A model generated the notes under the pieces. That model saw only the letters and a list, made by a program, of their open reading frames with translations. It ran no database searches and was not told the DNA's origin. Made by a program: the position numbers and the translations under genes. A stretch of 64,000 bases of DNA, from positions 1 through 64,000 of the forward strand of contig JBDKTY010000050.1 of the NCBI GenBank assembly GCA_039679945.1, read 5' to 3'. This DNA is from SbD1 sp039679945. Lineage in GTDB: Bacteria; Desulfobacterota; Syntrophobacteria; Syntrophobacterales; Syntrophobacteraceae. Below are positions 8,450 through 18,581 of the stretch, piece after piece. Numbering within the stretch: the stretch's first letter is position 1; each line of letters starts with the position of its first letter.

Positions 8450-9094
8450 TTCCAGGCAATCCAATATTTCCCTTCAAGAGACACCACCTCATTTCCCATG
8501 ACATACACGGGGAACAAATCGTCCCCATCGGAAATAGCCATATTGTTCCCTATCTTCAGGCAGTCTGCCGCTCATTCACGAGAAATGCCGGGCGATTTGC
8601 TTCATTCGGGCAAATACTTCTCCACGGCATAAGATCGTGGACATGAATGTTCATGGGACAGGACCGGACACGCCACAATCGCCGCCACCCTGCCCGTGGA
8701 AGAAGCTCAGACTCACTATTTGCCCGGTCCCGGCACGCACACGGGTTGACGCATGGCCTCAGGGAGAATATGATTGTATTGAATACCTAGTGCTCCCGAT
8801 TATCCCAGTTCATCATCTGTCCGAAGCCACAATCAAGCTACCGGCTGTATTCCCGTACAGAGACGCCTGTTTTCGGCCAGCGCCTCATTTCTCTGGCACG
8901 ATGACTGCACCTGGGGTTCTTCGGAAAGTTGACAATTTTGGCGGGGTTCCATCATTGAGCAATTCAGATGGCGAAACGCACTGGAGAGAGCGGCCGCCCT
9001 GCTTTGTTTTGCTTCTCCAAGGGGAAAGGAAAACGACATGGACCAAAGTCTCGATCCATACTCACGAGCACCGGCTTCTTAGCCGGTAACTCGA
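8450..9094. other. Intergenic region without a convincing gene; hairpin at 9070-9087
   Basis: 645 bases between the convergent membrane-protein and TusA-like genes. The open frame 8637-9089 on the plus strand has no family resemblance and no ribosome site, so I leave it out. A perfect 7-bp hairpin (ACCGGCT-TCTT-AGCCGGT, 9070-9087) follows the TusA-like stop on the minus strand and could serve as its terminator, although no T-run follows. Confidence 0.4.
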
Positions 9095-9349
9095 TCAGGC
9101 CGAGTGCCGCAGAATCTTCTTGAGTTGAATTCGAAAAAATCCCGCTTCCTTATCAAACTCCGCCTCGACCAATTCACAAGATGAAGCTGGAATCATTTTA
9201 AACACATCGGACCTTGACGTTGGGTCTCGTGTGATGATCTCCAAGACTTCATTCGTTCCCATCTCACGCATAACCTGCTTCAGCTCGAGCAGTCCAAATG
9301 CGGTTATGGTTTCTCTGAAATCGAGAATATGGTCAGCTTTATTTTCCAA
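9095..9349 (-). CDS. TusA-like protein lacking the catalytic cysteine
   Basis: 84 residues. The beta-alpha-beta-alpha pattern of the TusA/SirA/YedF family is clear (HILDFRETITAFGLLELKQV, then NEVLEIITRDPTSRSDVFKM). The conserved CPxP motif after the first strand is replaced by TITAFG, and the only cysteine is in PASSCEL. It therefore cannot be a normal sulfur carrier. The start is TTG 9349 with GGAG and GAGGA upstream. It is divergent from the sigma-54 regulator, with which it shares an AT-rich region. It may be a regulatory or structural paralogue, but this is inference. Confidence 0.68.
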   Translation of the reverse strand: MENKADHILDFRETITAFGLLELKQVMREMGTNEVLEIITRDPTSRSDVFKMIPASSCELVEAEFDKEAGFFRIQLKKILRHSA

Positions 9350-9511
9350 TCCTCTGTCTCCTTATGTTTGAAGGTATTTAAGGCAAGGTTGATGCCACAT
9401 GCGATGCCTATTTCAAAATCGTTGATTTGCCTTGCTTTAAAACATAGGTTGCCGCCAGACGATGCAGCAAACAGTAAAAGAACTGCAAAATTTTTTACAC
9501 TCAGAACGTTA

Positions 9512-9526
9512 AATTGTTAAACAATT
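9512..9526. promoter_or_regulatory. 15-bp palindrome in the divergent promoter region
   Basis: AATTGTT-A-AACAATT is a perfect inverted repeat with one central base, embedded in a run of TTAA-rich sequence (9508-9560) between the TusA-like gene and the sigma-54 regulator. It is a plausible operator or autoregulatory site. Confidence 0.4.
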
Positions 9527-9566
9527 AAAATTTTAACATCTGTTAAAAACTTAACGTGAGCCATTG

Positions 9567-10976
9567 ATGATTGAAGAAGATCTGAACAGATACTGGAAAA
9601 CGGTGGTCAGTACTATCAAGGATGGCATCATGATCGTTGATACGATGGGGTATATCGTATCCGTGAACAAGGCCCTGGAAACGATCACTGGCTACTCGCG
9701 CGAGGAGTTTCTGGGCCAGAAGTGCTCGATTCTCAACTGCAGTTTATTCAGTCTGGCCCGGTCAAAGGGTGGAACACACTGGTGCTCATTATTGAAAGAC
9801 GGCACCATGGATGAACGCCGCTGCACGATCATGCGGAAAGATGGGACGCTGGTTCATGTATTGAAGGCGGCAGCCCGGCTTCACGACAGCAAAGGCCATG
9901 TGATTGGAGCCGTCGAGACAATCACCGACATTACCGAGATAGTCGAAAAAGATAAGCAGATCGCCGCCTTTCGCCGCCAGTTACGCTCCGAGAACACCTT
10001 TCACGAGATCATCGGAGCATCGGCCACGATGCAGCAAGTTTTCAGATTGATCGAAAATGCCGCCGCCTCCGATGCCCCGGTGCTCATCCTTGGTGAAAGC
10101 GGCACGGGTAAAGAACTTGTCGCCAAGGCCATTCACCGCCTGGGAGAGCGCAGCAAGAATCCTTTCGTATGCGTCAATTGCGCCGCCCTAACCGAATCCC
10201 TGCTTGAAAGCGAGCTTTTCGGACATGTGAAAGGCGCCTATACAGGGGCGTACAAAGGCCGGGCCGGTAGATTCGAAATGGCTCAGGGCGGGGATATCTT
10301 CCTCGATGAAATCGGGGACCTCTCCCTGTCCACACAGGTAAAACTCCTCCGCGTGCTGGAGGAAAAAGTGGTCGAGCGCGTGGGCGGAAACGAGACTATC
10401 CCGGTGGATGTACGCATTATATCGGCTACGAACAGAAACCTCGTAAGTCTTCAGGAAAAAGGAACCTTCAGACGGGACTTCTACTTCCGGATCAACACTA
10501 TTCCCATTACCTTGCCTCCGTTGCGGGAACGTGTCGAGGACATTCCACTGCTCGCCGAATTCTTCTTCCGCAAACAGACGCTGAAAACGGGCAAAAACAT
10601 TGAGAGGATCGGCACTAACACCATGGAAGCCCTGGTAAAGTACCCATGGCCGGGTAATGTGCGAGAACTGAAGAGTGCCTTCGAATATAGCTTCGTAGTC
10701 TGCAACGAACCCGTGCTTCGCCCCTACCATCTGCCCCCCGACATCCTCAAAGCCAAGCAGGTAGCCAGCCTGGGCAGAACATCCTCAATGAACAGGCAGG
10801 AACGCAGGAAAAATCAACTCATAGATGCACTGGAAAAGGCCAAGGGCAATAAGTCCATGGCCGCTGAAATCCTCGGAGTCTCCCGCGTGACCATCTGGAA
10901 TCGCATGAAGCGCTACGGCATTACTTACACACCGAGGCTCGGTTCCACCGAGGAAATCGACAGAGAAAGCATCTGA
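9567..10976 (+). CDS. PAS-domain sigma-54-dependent activator, likely regulator of the adjacent Hdr genes
   Basis: 469 residues: PAS domain (about 5-130) with cysteines in GQKCSILNCS, HWCSLL and ERRCTI; AAA+ domain with GESGTGKE, the loop GAYTGA (Phe to Tyr) and GGDIFLDEIGD; C-terminal Fis-type HTH (AAEILGVSRVTIWNRM). There is no receiver domain. It lies 318 bases upstream of an hdrA gene that has a sigma-54-type promoter, so control of that operon is a reasonable inference. The ATG at 9567 directly follows a TTG; the Shine-Dalgarno is weak. Confidence 0.88.
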   Translation: MIEEDLNRYWKTVVSTIKDGIMIVDTMGYIVSVNKALETITGYSREEFLGQKCSILNCSLFSLARSKGGTHWCSLLKDGTMDERRCTIMRKDGTLVHVLKAAARLHDSKGHVIGAVETITDITEIVEKDKQIAAFRRQLRSENTFHEIIGASATMQQVFRLIENAAASDAPVLILGESGTGKELVAKAIHRLGERSKNPFVCVNCAALTESLLESELFGHVKGAYTGAYKGRAGRFEMAQGGDIFLDEIGDLSLSTQVKLLRVLEEKVVERVGGNETIPVDVRIISATNRNLVSLQEKGTFRRDFYFRINTIPITLPPLRERVEDIPLLAEFFFRKQTLKTGKNIERIGTNTMEALVKYPWPGNVRELKSAFEYSFVVCNEPVLRPYHLPPDILKAKQVASLGRTSSMNRQERRKNQLIDALEKAKGNKSMAAEILGVSRVTIWNRMKRYGITYTPRLGSTEEIDRESI

Positions 10977-11069
10977 CACCGGCCAAACGACCCAGCCCCT
11001 GAAATGGCTGTCCAAAAGCATTGGCTACCCTTCATGATTCAAAGCACTCCTCCGAGACCCTGCATATTA

Positions 11070-11083
11070 GTGAATTGATTCAC
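11070..11083. promoter_or_regulatory. Perfect palindrome upstream of the sigma-54 promoter
   Basis: GTGAAT-TG-ATTCAC is an exact 14-bp inverted repeat about 40 bases before the -24 element, in the usual upstream position for an enhancer-binding activator. The regulator at 9567-10976 is the obvious candidate protein. Confidence 0.45.
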
Positions 11084-11121
11084 GTTAAATACCCAGTTAT
11101 TGTGCATTAGAGCATTTTTCA

Positions 11122-11137
11122 TGGTCTGCAACTTGCA
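11122..11137 (+). promoter_or_regulatory. Candidate sigma-54 (-24/-12) promoter of the hdrA-mvhD-hdrA operon
   Basis: TGGTCTGCAACTTGCA has the GG and GC doublets separated by exactly ten bases, with TTGCA at -12 and TGG...G at -24. Predicted transcription starts near 11149, leaving about 145 bases of leader before ATG 11295. The -24 box deviates from TGGCACG at three positions. Confidence 0.55.
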
Positions 11138-11294
11138 ATATCCCTCACAAGGCGAATGGAGGCATGGGGGACCGCTTTTTCCCTTTGTCCGTACAAAGGC
11201 TCCATTCTGTCCTACTTGTTCACAAACAGTGTCCTACGCTCCGGCATAAATTGCAATGCCCCGGGCTCTTGCACTCAATAGGAGATAAGTCCAT

Positions 11295-14200
11295 ATGGAG
11301 GGAAATCAGATGACCCAGCCCGTGACTGGCGCGGTGATGGTGGTGGGTGGCGGTATAACCGGCGTTCAGGCAGCGCTCGATCTGGCGGATTCCGGGTTTT
11401 ACGTCTATCTGGTCGAAAAGGGTTCATCCATCGGCGGCGTAATGGCGCAGCTCGACAAGACCTTTCCGACCAATGATTGTTCAGTGTGCATTCTCTCTCC
11501 CAAATTGGTCGAATGCGGCCGTCATCGAAATATTCGCCTGATCACCATGGCGGAGGTCGAAAAAGTTGAGGGAGAACCCCGTAATTTCAGTGTGACGGTG
11601 CGGGAGCGAGCACGTTATATTGATATGGAGAAATGCATTGCATGTGGTCTTTGTGCGGAAAAGTGCCCAAAAAGTGTTGAAGACAAATTCAACGAGGGTT
11701 TGAATAAGCGCAAGGCCGCCTTTATCTCCTATCCCCAGGCAGTCCCGCTCAAATATCTCATCGATGATAAGAATTGTATCTACTTCAAGAACGGCAAATG
11801 CAAGGCTTGCGAAAAGTTCTGCCCGACCGGCGCCGTGAAGCTTGACCAGAAGGACACGATCCACTCCATCGATGTCGGGTCCATCATCCTGGCTCCCGGA
11901 TTCAAGCCTTTTGACCCGCATGTCTACGAGACTTATGGCTACGGCAAGCTCCCCAACGTCATTACCAGTATTGAGTTTGAACGCATACTGAGCGCTTCGG
12001 GTCCCTTCGAGGGACACCTGGTGCGCCCCTCGGATAGAAAAACCTGCCGCAAAATCGCGTGGCTCCAGTGCGTGGGATCGCGTGATATCAATCGGGGACA
12101 TCGATACTGCTCAAGTGTGTGCTGTACATACGCCATCAAAGAGGCTGTCATCGCCAAGGAGCATGCGACGGATGGACTCGATGCGGCCATCTTTTACATG
12201 GACATGCGCACCTACGGCAAGGATTTCGAAAGATACGCCAACCGTGCCAAGGATGAAATCGGCGTTCGTTTCATTCAGTCACGGGTTCACAGCATTGAGC
12301 CCGCGGAACCCGGTTCCGAGGACCTTTCGATCGATTATTTCGATTCCAATGGCAAAATGCAAAACGAGGTCTTCGATCTCGTCGTCCTTTCCACGGGCAT
12401 GGAAGCACCAACTGGGATGAAGGAACTGGCCGACCGTCTGCGGATCAATCTGGATCCCAGCGGATTCGCCGATGCTTCCAGCTTTACGCCCGTTGAGTCT
12501 TCACGACCCGGCATCTTTGTCTGCGGCACCGTTACGGCCCCCAAGGATATCCCCTCCTCCATCATAGATGCCTCGGCCGCCTCGGCGGGTTCCGCCGCAT
12601 TGCTCTCCTCCGCGCGGTCCTCTCTCACCAGGGAGAAGACATATCCGGACGAGATCCCGGTCATTGATGATCCGCCGCGAATCGGCGTTTTCGTCTGCCA
12701 CTGCGGCTTCAACATCGGCAACGTCGTGGATGTTCCGGCCGTGCGTGATTATGCACGCTCCCTTCCGGGCGTGGCCTACGTGGCCAATAACCTCTTCACC
12801 TGCAGCCAGGACACACAAAAGCTCATCCGTGAAGCCGTGGACGAGCACAAATTGAACAGGGTGGTTGTCGCCGCGTGCACTCCCCGGACCCACGAACCGC
12901 TCTTCCAGGAAACCATCAGAGAAGCCGGACTGAATCGCTATCTGTTCGAGATGGCGAATATCAGGGACCAGGACTCGTGGGTACACCAGTCGGAACCCGA
13001 AAAAGCAACCGCTAAGGCCAAGGACCTTGTCCGCATGGCGGTCGCGAAGGTCTCGCTCCTCGAGCCGATCGAACGCCCGAGGGTCGCCATAAACAGGGCA
13101 GCCCTCATTATAGGCGGCGGTGTCGCGGGAATGAGCGCTGCTGTCAACCTGGCGGATCAGGGATTCAAAACCTATGTAGTCGAGAAGGAAGACAAGCTGG
13201 GCGGGAATGCTCTCCATATAAAGAAGACATGGAAAGACGAAGACGCACGGACCTATCTCGATTCCCTGACCTCACGCGTTCTCAACCATCCTGAAATAGA
13301 AGTTATCACCAGGGCGGACATCAAGGAGATCAGCGGCTTTGTGGGCCAGTTTACAGCGAAGATTTCCGTAAACGGCGCGGAACGCGAACTGCAGCACGGC
13401 GTTGTCATTGTCGCAAGCGGGGCCGAGGCCCTTCAACCCTCGGAATACCTCCACGGCCAGAGTGATCGCGTTACTATCTGGCATGAAATGGAAGAACTAT
13501 TTGAAAAAGACCCCACACGGCTTGAGCAAAGCGAGGCGGTTGCATTCATTCAGTGCGTGGGGTCACGCGAACCCGGCCGTCCCTACTGCTCCAAGTTATG
13601 CTGCACGACATCGGTCAGCCAGGCAATTTCGCTGAAACTCAGAAAACCGGAGCTTGATGTCTACATCCTCTACAGGGACCTGCGCACCTATGGGTTGAGA
13701 GAAGATCTCTACACAAAGGCCAGAGAGCTGGGAATCATATTTATCAGGTTTTCCGATGACAAACCGATCGTCGATAAAATCACGGTCGACGGCAGGCCAA
13801 AGCTCCGGATCACGGTCACCGATCAGATTCTTGCGCGCCCGGTGGCCCTCCATGTCGACTATCTGAACCTCGCCAGCGCGATCGTGGCGCCCAAAGACCA
13901 GAAGAGCCTTGCCCAGCTCCTGAAGGTCCCCCTCAATGAAGACGGGTTTTTCCTCGAAGCCCACATGAAACTCAGGCCTGTCGAGTTCGCGACGGACGGC
14001 GTTTTCATATGCGGACTGGCGCACTCCCCCAAACCCCTCGACGAGTCGATAGCCCAGGCTCAGGCAGCGGCGGCACGCGCGGCAAGCGTTCTGGCACGGC
14101 CATTCATCGAAACCGAGCCGATCATATCGACGGTCAACCAGGCCCTGTGCACGGGCTGCGGGTTGTGTGAAAAGTCCTGTCCCTTTGGGGCAATACGGCG

Positions 14201-14381
14201 CCACGAAGTCACCGCGAAGGGTTACCTCGCCGAGACGATCGCCGCGTCCTGCAAGGGCTGCGGGGTATGCGCGGCGGCCTGTCCGCAAAAGGCCATCGAT
14301 ATAGTCCATTTTCGCAATGAACAGCTTCTTGCCGCGATCCGCGCGGGTGGAGAGACAACAAAGGCCGAACAGACGGCCTGA
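11295..14381 (+). CDS. hdrA: HdrA-like FAD/iron-sulfur protein, double-length (cysteine form)
   Basis: 1028 residues, longer than the about 650 of methanogen HdrA because two HdrA-like units are joined. Unit one has a flavin Rossmann motif (VVGGGITGVQAALDL), the DCSVCILSPK site with Cys65, and two [4Fe-4S] motifs (CIACGLCAEKCP, and CKACEKFCP). A VCHCG segment (about 460) starts a linking domain, and the second flavin motif is IIGGGVAGMSAAVNL. The C-terminus has two more ferredoxin motifs (CTGCGLCEKSCP, CKGCGVCAAACP). HdrA carries the bifurcating FAD in Hdr complexes. AGGAG precedes ATG 11295. It is the first gene of the operon. The electron donor and acceptor here are not known from sequence. 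Confidence 0.9.
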   Translation: MEGNQMTQPVTGAVMVVGGGITGVQAALDLADSGFYVYLVEKGSSIGGVMAQLDKTFPTNDCSVCILSPKLVECGRHRNIRLITMAEVEKVEGEPRNFSVTVRERARYIDMEKCIACGLCAEKCPKSVEDKFNEGLNKRKAAFISYPQAVPLKYLIDDKNCIYFKNGKCKACEKFCPTGAVKLDQKDTIHSIDVGSIILAPGFKPFDPHVYETYGYGKLPNVITSIEFERILSASGPFEGHLVRPSDRKTCRKIAWLQCVGSRDINRGHRYCSSVCCTYAIKEAVIAKEHATDGLDAAIFYMDMRTYGKDFERYANRAKDEIGVRFIQSRVHSIEPAEPGSEDLSIDYFDSNGKMQNEVFDLVVLSTGMEAPTGMKELADRLRINLDPSGFADASSFTPVESSRPGIFVCGTVTAPKDIPSSIIDASAASAGSAALLSSARSSLTREKTYPDEIPVIDDPPRIGVFVCHCGFNIGNVVDVPAVRDYARSLPGVAYVANNLFTCSQDTQKLIREAVDEHKLNRVVVAACTPRTHEPLFQETIREAGLNRYLFEMANIRDQDSWVHQSEPEKATAKAKDLVRMAVAKVSLLEPIERPRVAINRAALIIGGGVAGMSAAVNLADQGFKTYVVEKEDKLGGNALHIKKTWKDEDARTYLDSLTSRVLNHPEIEVITRADIKEISGFVGQFTAKISVNGAERELQHGVVIVASGAEALQPSEYLHGQSDRVTIWHEMEELFEKDPTRLEQSEAVAFIQCVGSREPGRPYCSKLCCTTSVSQAISLKLRKPELDVYILYRDLRTYGLREDLYTKARELGIIFIRFSDDKPIVDKITVDGRPKLRITVTDQILARPVALHVDYLNLASAIVAPKDQKSLAQLLKVPLNEDGFFLEAHMKLRPVEFATDGVFICGLAHSPKPLDESIAQAQAAAARAASVLARPFIETEPIISTVNQALCTGCGLCEKSCPFGAIRRHEVTAKGYLAETIAASCKGCGVCAAACPQKAIDIVHFRNEQLLAAIRAGGETTKAEQTA

Positions 14382-14447
14382 GAAAACAGGAATATAGAAG
14401 ACCCCATTCACTACAGCTCACGAGAATAGAATCGAGGAGTGACAGGC

Positions 14448-15206
14448 ATGAACGAGTCTTTCGAGCCAAAGATACTGGCATTTCTTTGTAACTGGTGTTC
14501 CTACGCCGGCGCCGATCTCGCCGGAGTATCCCGTTATCAGTACCCGCCCACCATCCGCGTACTCAGGACTATGTGCTCGGGGCGGGTTGATCCCCTCCAT
14601 GTCGTGGCAGCCCTCAAAGATGGTTTCGACAGCGTGCTGGTATTTGGCTGACACCCCGGAGACTGCCATTACCTGGAAGGTAATTACTACGCTTCGGAGA
14701 GAATCGAGATCATCAGACGACTTCTGGATCTATCGGGCATCGGCTCCGGCCGGGTGCAGATCCGATGGGTAAGCGCGTCCGAGGGACAGATATTCGCGGA
14801 CCAGGTGAAGGAACTGAGCCAACTGGTCCAGGATCTTGGCCCTTTCCAACCCGAACAATTCCAGCTTCAGTTAGGTGCTCTGGAAGCCACCCTGAACGCG
14901 CCTCGCATACGCTGGCTGGTGGGAATAGACAGACAGGTGACACAGCATGACAATGTCTACCAGGAACGGATCAATCCTCAACAGTTTAAGCTGCAACTCG
15001 ACAGTGCCGTGGAATCTGAATATCAGCAATCACTCATTCTGGAGTTGTTGAAGAAGGCTCCACAGTCAGTGAGGGAGCTTTCCGCCGCGACCGGACTTCC
15101 CATCTACACCATTTCCCTGCGGCTCGGTGATCTCGAAAGATGTGGCAGGGCCGACTTACATGGGTACGAAGGGATCACTCCACGGTTCACTTGTGTCGCT
15201 GCCTGA
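14448..15206 (+). CDS. mvhD: MvhD/FrhD-like iron-sulfur subunit containing selenocysteine, with C-terminal winged-helix-like extension
   Basis: 252 residues if TGA 14649-14651 (codon 68) is read as selenocysteine. The frame stays open on both sides and the junction reads VFG-U-HPGDCHY, matching ISG-C-HPGDCHY in the second MvhD of this window. The N-terminal domain has the [2Fe-2S] ligands (FLCNWCSYAGAD, and MCSGRVDP). MvhD links hydrogenase or dehydrogenase modules to HdrA. Unlike the 140-residue paralogue at 29776, this protein carries about 110 extra residues ending in a winged-helix-like segment (LLKKAPQSVRELSAATGLP). GAGGAG lies eight bases before ATG 14448. VhuD of methanogens and BamF of Geobacter are known Sec-containing relatives. 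Confidence 0.88.
14652..14684 (+). promoter_or_regulatory. Candidate bacterial SECIS element (mvhD)
   Basis: Twenty-two bases after the TGA a perfect 6-bp stem ATTACC/GGTAAT (14668-14673 with 14679-14684) closes the loop TGGAA, with G at the second loop position. This is the geometry expected for SelB binding in bacteria. Confidence 0.6.
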
Positions 15207-15300
15207 TGACGAAACTGGAAAGGGTGTTGGTTCCGTTGCCTCCTGAATGGGGCGGGATCCAATCCACCTTTTAGACTCTTGAAGATGAAAGGACTTTTCA

Positions 15301-18300
15301 ATGGAGAAGCTGGCGGATTCTGAAAAGATCGGCGCAGTGATGGTAATCGGTGCCGGCATCGCGGGGATGCAGGCGGCCCTGGATCTCGCTGATTCAGGGT
15401 ACTACGTTCACCTCGTCGATCGCTCGCCATCCATCGGTGGGCTGATGGCTCAGCTCGACAAGACTTTCCCGACCAATGACTGTGCCATGTGAGTCATCTC
15501 TCCAAAACTGGTCGAGGTCGGCCGGCATATAAACATCAACATCATCACGAACACCGAAGTGGAAACAGTCGAGGGCGAAGCGGGAAACCTTACAGCGACT
15601 CTCCTGTCGCATCCCCGTTATATCGATAAGGACAAGTGCACGGGTTGCGGGCAATGCGCCGCGGTGTGTCCCTTGACGGCGTCCAATGAATTCAACTGCG
15701 GCCTCAGTTTCAGGTCGTTGCCCTGTATCAAGTACGCGCAGGCCGTCCCGCAGATCTACTCCATTGACAAGGAACACTGCATCGGCTGCGGAATATGCGA
15801 GACCGTCTGCCTCGCGAAGGCCATCAACTACGCCGATGAGCCCAACAGGTCGCAAGTCAAAATCGGGGCAGTGGTAATGGCCACAGGTGAAGAAGTCTAT
15901 GATCCTTCCAAAATGGAGACCTACCAGTACGCGGAGCTGCCCAATGTGGTCACCAGCCTGGAATTCGAGCGCATTCTGAGTGCGTCGGGGCCGTACAGAG
16001 GCCGCATCATGAGACCCTACGACCGGGATCAGCCCCGCAAGATCGCATGGCTCCAGTGCGTCGGCTCCAGAGGCCTGAACAAGACCGACAATCCTTACTG
16101 TTCCTCGGTCTGCTGCATGTATGCCATCAAGGAAGCGGTCATAGCCAAGGAACATGCTATTGAGCCAATAGATACCGCTATTTTTTACATGGATATACGC
16201 TCCTACGGAAAGGACTTCGAACGTTACTACGAGCAGGCCAAACACCACGGCGTCCGCTTTGTCCGTTCCCGTATTCACTCGATCGTTCCGACCGGCGATG
16301 GCGATCTGGAACTGGTGTACGTGGATGATGAGGGAAGGCAGCAGGGCGAAATCTTTAATATGGTGGTGCTCTCGGTCGGCTTCCAGGCAGCGCGTGATAC
16401 CGTGGAACTCGCCAATCGCCTGGGCGTGGAACTGAACGCCAGCAACTTCGTCAGCACCGGATCGTTTAAACCCGTGACAACATCACGGCCCGGGTTCTAC
16501 GTATGCGGCTCGATTCAAGGCCCCAAGGACATTCCTCAATCCGTCATGGAAGCATCCGCGGCGGCGGCTGAGTCCGGTGGTTTTCTGCAGCAAAACCGCT
16601 GGACGCAGACCAATGAAAAACTCCTTCCGAAGCAGGTTGAGGTGAAGGGCGAGCCTCCGAGGATAGGTGTCTTTGTCTGTCATTGCGGCATCAACATCGG
16701 AGGCGTCGTCAACGTTCCGGCGATACGCGACTACGCCAGGAGCCTCCCCTACGTGGTTTATGTCGAGGATAACCTGTACACATGCTCCCAGGATACTCAG
16801 GTGAAGATGGCCGAGGTCATCAAGGAGAAGGGGATCAACAGGGTCGTCGTGGCGGCATGCACTCCCAGAAGCCACGAGTTCCTGTTCCAGGAGACCCTCC
16901 TGAATGCCGGCCTGAACAAGTACCTTTTCGAAATGTCCAACATTCGAAACCAGAATACATGGGTCCATACCTCCAACCCCGAGGCCGCGAACGCAAAAGC
17001 CAAGGATCTCGTACGAATGGCCGTGGCGAAAGCAGCGCTCCTCGAGCCTCTTCGCGACACGGAACTCGATATCATCCCGGTGGCGCTCATCGTCGGCGGA
17101 GGCGTCGCGGGCATGACGGCGGCCAAATCCCTGGCTGATCAGGGATACCCCGTCCATCTCATTGAGAAGTCCTCGCAACTCGGCGGCAATGCCCGGTCTC
17201 TCTACCAGACATGGAAGGGCGAGAACATCCGCTCCTATCTTGAGCCTCTTATAGCCGAGATCGAATCCCATCAGCGGATCAGGGTCTATAAATCCGCGGA
17301 ACTGGTGCGAGTCGAAGGGTTCGTGGGAAATTTCGCCACGGACATCAAGCAACAAGACGGCGCCATCGTAAATATCCCGCATGGGGTTGCAATTCTGGCG
17401 ACCGGCGGCAGCGAATATCAGCCGGAAGAGTACCTCTATCACCAGGATCCGCGAATCCTCACTCACCTGGAATTCGATTCGCGCGTCATGGCCGGGGATG
17501 CATCCCTAAAACAGGCTCAAACCGCCGTTTTCATCCAGTGCGTGGGTTCCCGCGAAGAACACCGGCCATACTGCAGCAGGGTGTGCTGCACGCACTCCAT
17601 TGAAAGCGCCCTCGAACTCAAGCGGCTGAATCCGGAGATGTCCGTATATGTCCTCTACCGCGACATGAGGTCGTACGGGGAACGGGAGGTTCTCTATACA
17701 GAGGCCCGCCGCGAAGGCGTCATCTTCATTCGCTATGGCCTCAATGACAAGCCCAAGGTGAAGTCACTTCCACAGGGGCTTGAAATTGTAGTCACCGAGC
17801 CGATCCTGAAGAGACCGGTCTCGATTTCGGCTGACCTCCTGGTTCTCGCGAGTGCGATCGTGCCCTCGGCTGACGAGAAACTCGGCCAATTTTTCAAAGT
17901 CCCCTTGAATGAAGACGGTTTCTTTGTGGAGGCCCACCCGAAGCTGAAACCGGTCGACTTTGCCACCGAGGGGGTTTTCGTTTGCGGAATGGCGCACAGC
18001 CCCAAGATGATCGATGAGAGTATTGCTCAGGCGCTGGCGGCCGCATCGCGTGCAACCTGTCTTCTGGCCAAGGAGAAGGTTTCGGTAAGCGGGGCCATCG
18101 CCAGCACAAACCAGTTGATGTGCAGCAGTTGCGGCACATGCGTGAGCATTTGCCCTTATTCGGCTCCGGCCTTCAACGAAAAGGGAAAAGCCGAGATCAA
18201 TCCGGCCCTCTGCAAGGGATGCGGCCTGTGTGCCTCGTCCTGCCGGTCGGGTGCAATTCAGCTTCGTGGATTCGACGATGCCCAGCTCTTTGCCATGATC

Positions 18301-18312
18301 GAAAGTCTCTAG
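15301..18312 (+). CDS. hdrA: HdrA-like FAD/iron-sulfur protein containing selenocysteine
   Basis: 1003 residues with TGA 15490-15492 (codon 64) read as Sec: DCAM-U-VISPK, where the paralogue at 11295 has DCSV-C-ILSPK. The frame is open before and after, and similarity to the paralogue continues without a break, so a pseudogene is unlikely. The layout is as in the first HdrA: FAD motif VIGAGIAGMQAALDL, ferredoxin motifs CTGCGQCAAVCP and CIGCGICETVCL, a VCHCGINIGG segment, a second flavin motif (IVGGGVAGMTAAKSL) and C-terminal CSSCGTCVSICP and CKGCGLCASSCR. Sec as a cluster ligand in HdrA is known from methanogens and some Deltaproteobacteria. It follows mvhD by 94 bases. AAAGGAC precedes the ATG. 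Confidence 0.9.
15493..15525 (+). promoter_or_regulatory. Candidate bacterial SECIS element (hdrA)
   Basis: The stem CTGGTC/GGCCGG (15508-15513 with 15520-15525, two G-U pairs) closes the loop GAGGTC, which starts with G, 21 bases after the TGA. The position agrees with the mvhD element. Confidence 0.5.
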
Positions 18313-18581
18313 TTCTCACCCACGCTAGCGTTGACATATCCCAATGTCGTTACCGGCGAGCCCCTGTCATGGACCGGGGTTCGCCAGATACCGGAAATAT
18401 CGGGGAACGGATTTCGACCTTCGCCGCAACGACAACCGGGGGGCGGCCGACTGAGTGCCGATCGTCCGCCGGGTCCTTGCCGCAGTCAGGGATAGAGATC
18501 TCGAGACCCGCCCCTGTACTGTCGGTCAGAACCCCGGGGCAGGCCAATGCATCGGACATTCAGCAAGCAAGGAGACAAGCC

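Noticed and set aside
8637..9089. 150-residue frame in the intergenic region
   Set aside because: No ribosome site or family features; composition unlike the neighbours.
13596..14411. 271-residue minus frame opposite hdrA
   Set aside because: Shadow frame without recognisable sequence.
14448..15206. Frameshift or pseudogene reading of mvhD, hdrA (15301) and the DUF1573 gene, each split by TGA
   Set aside because: In each case the same frame continues with clear family sequence, the TGA replaces a conserved Cys, and a hairpin follows at a similar distance. Recoding explains all three better.
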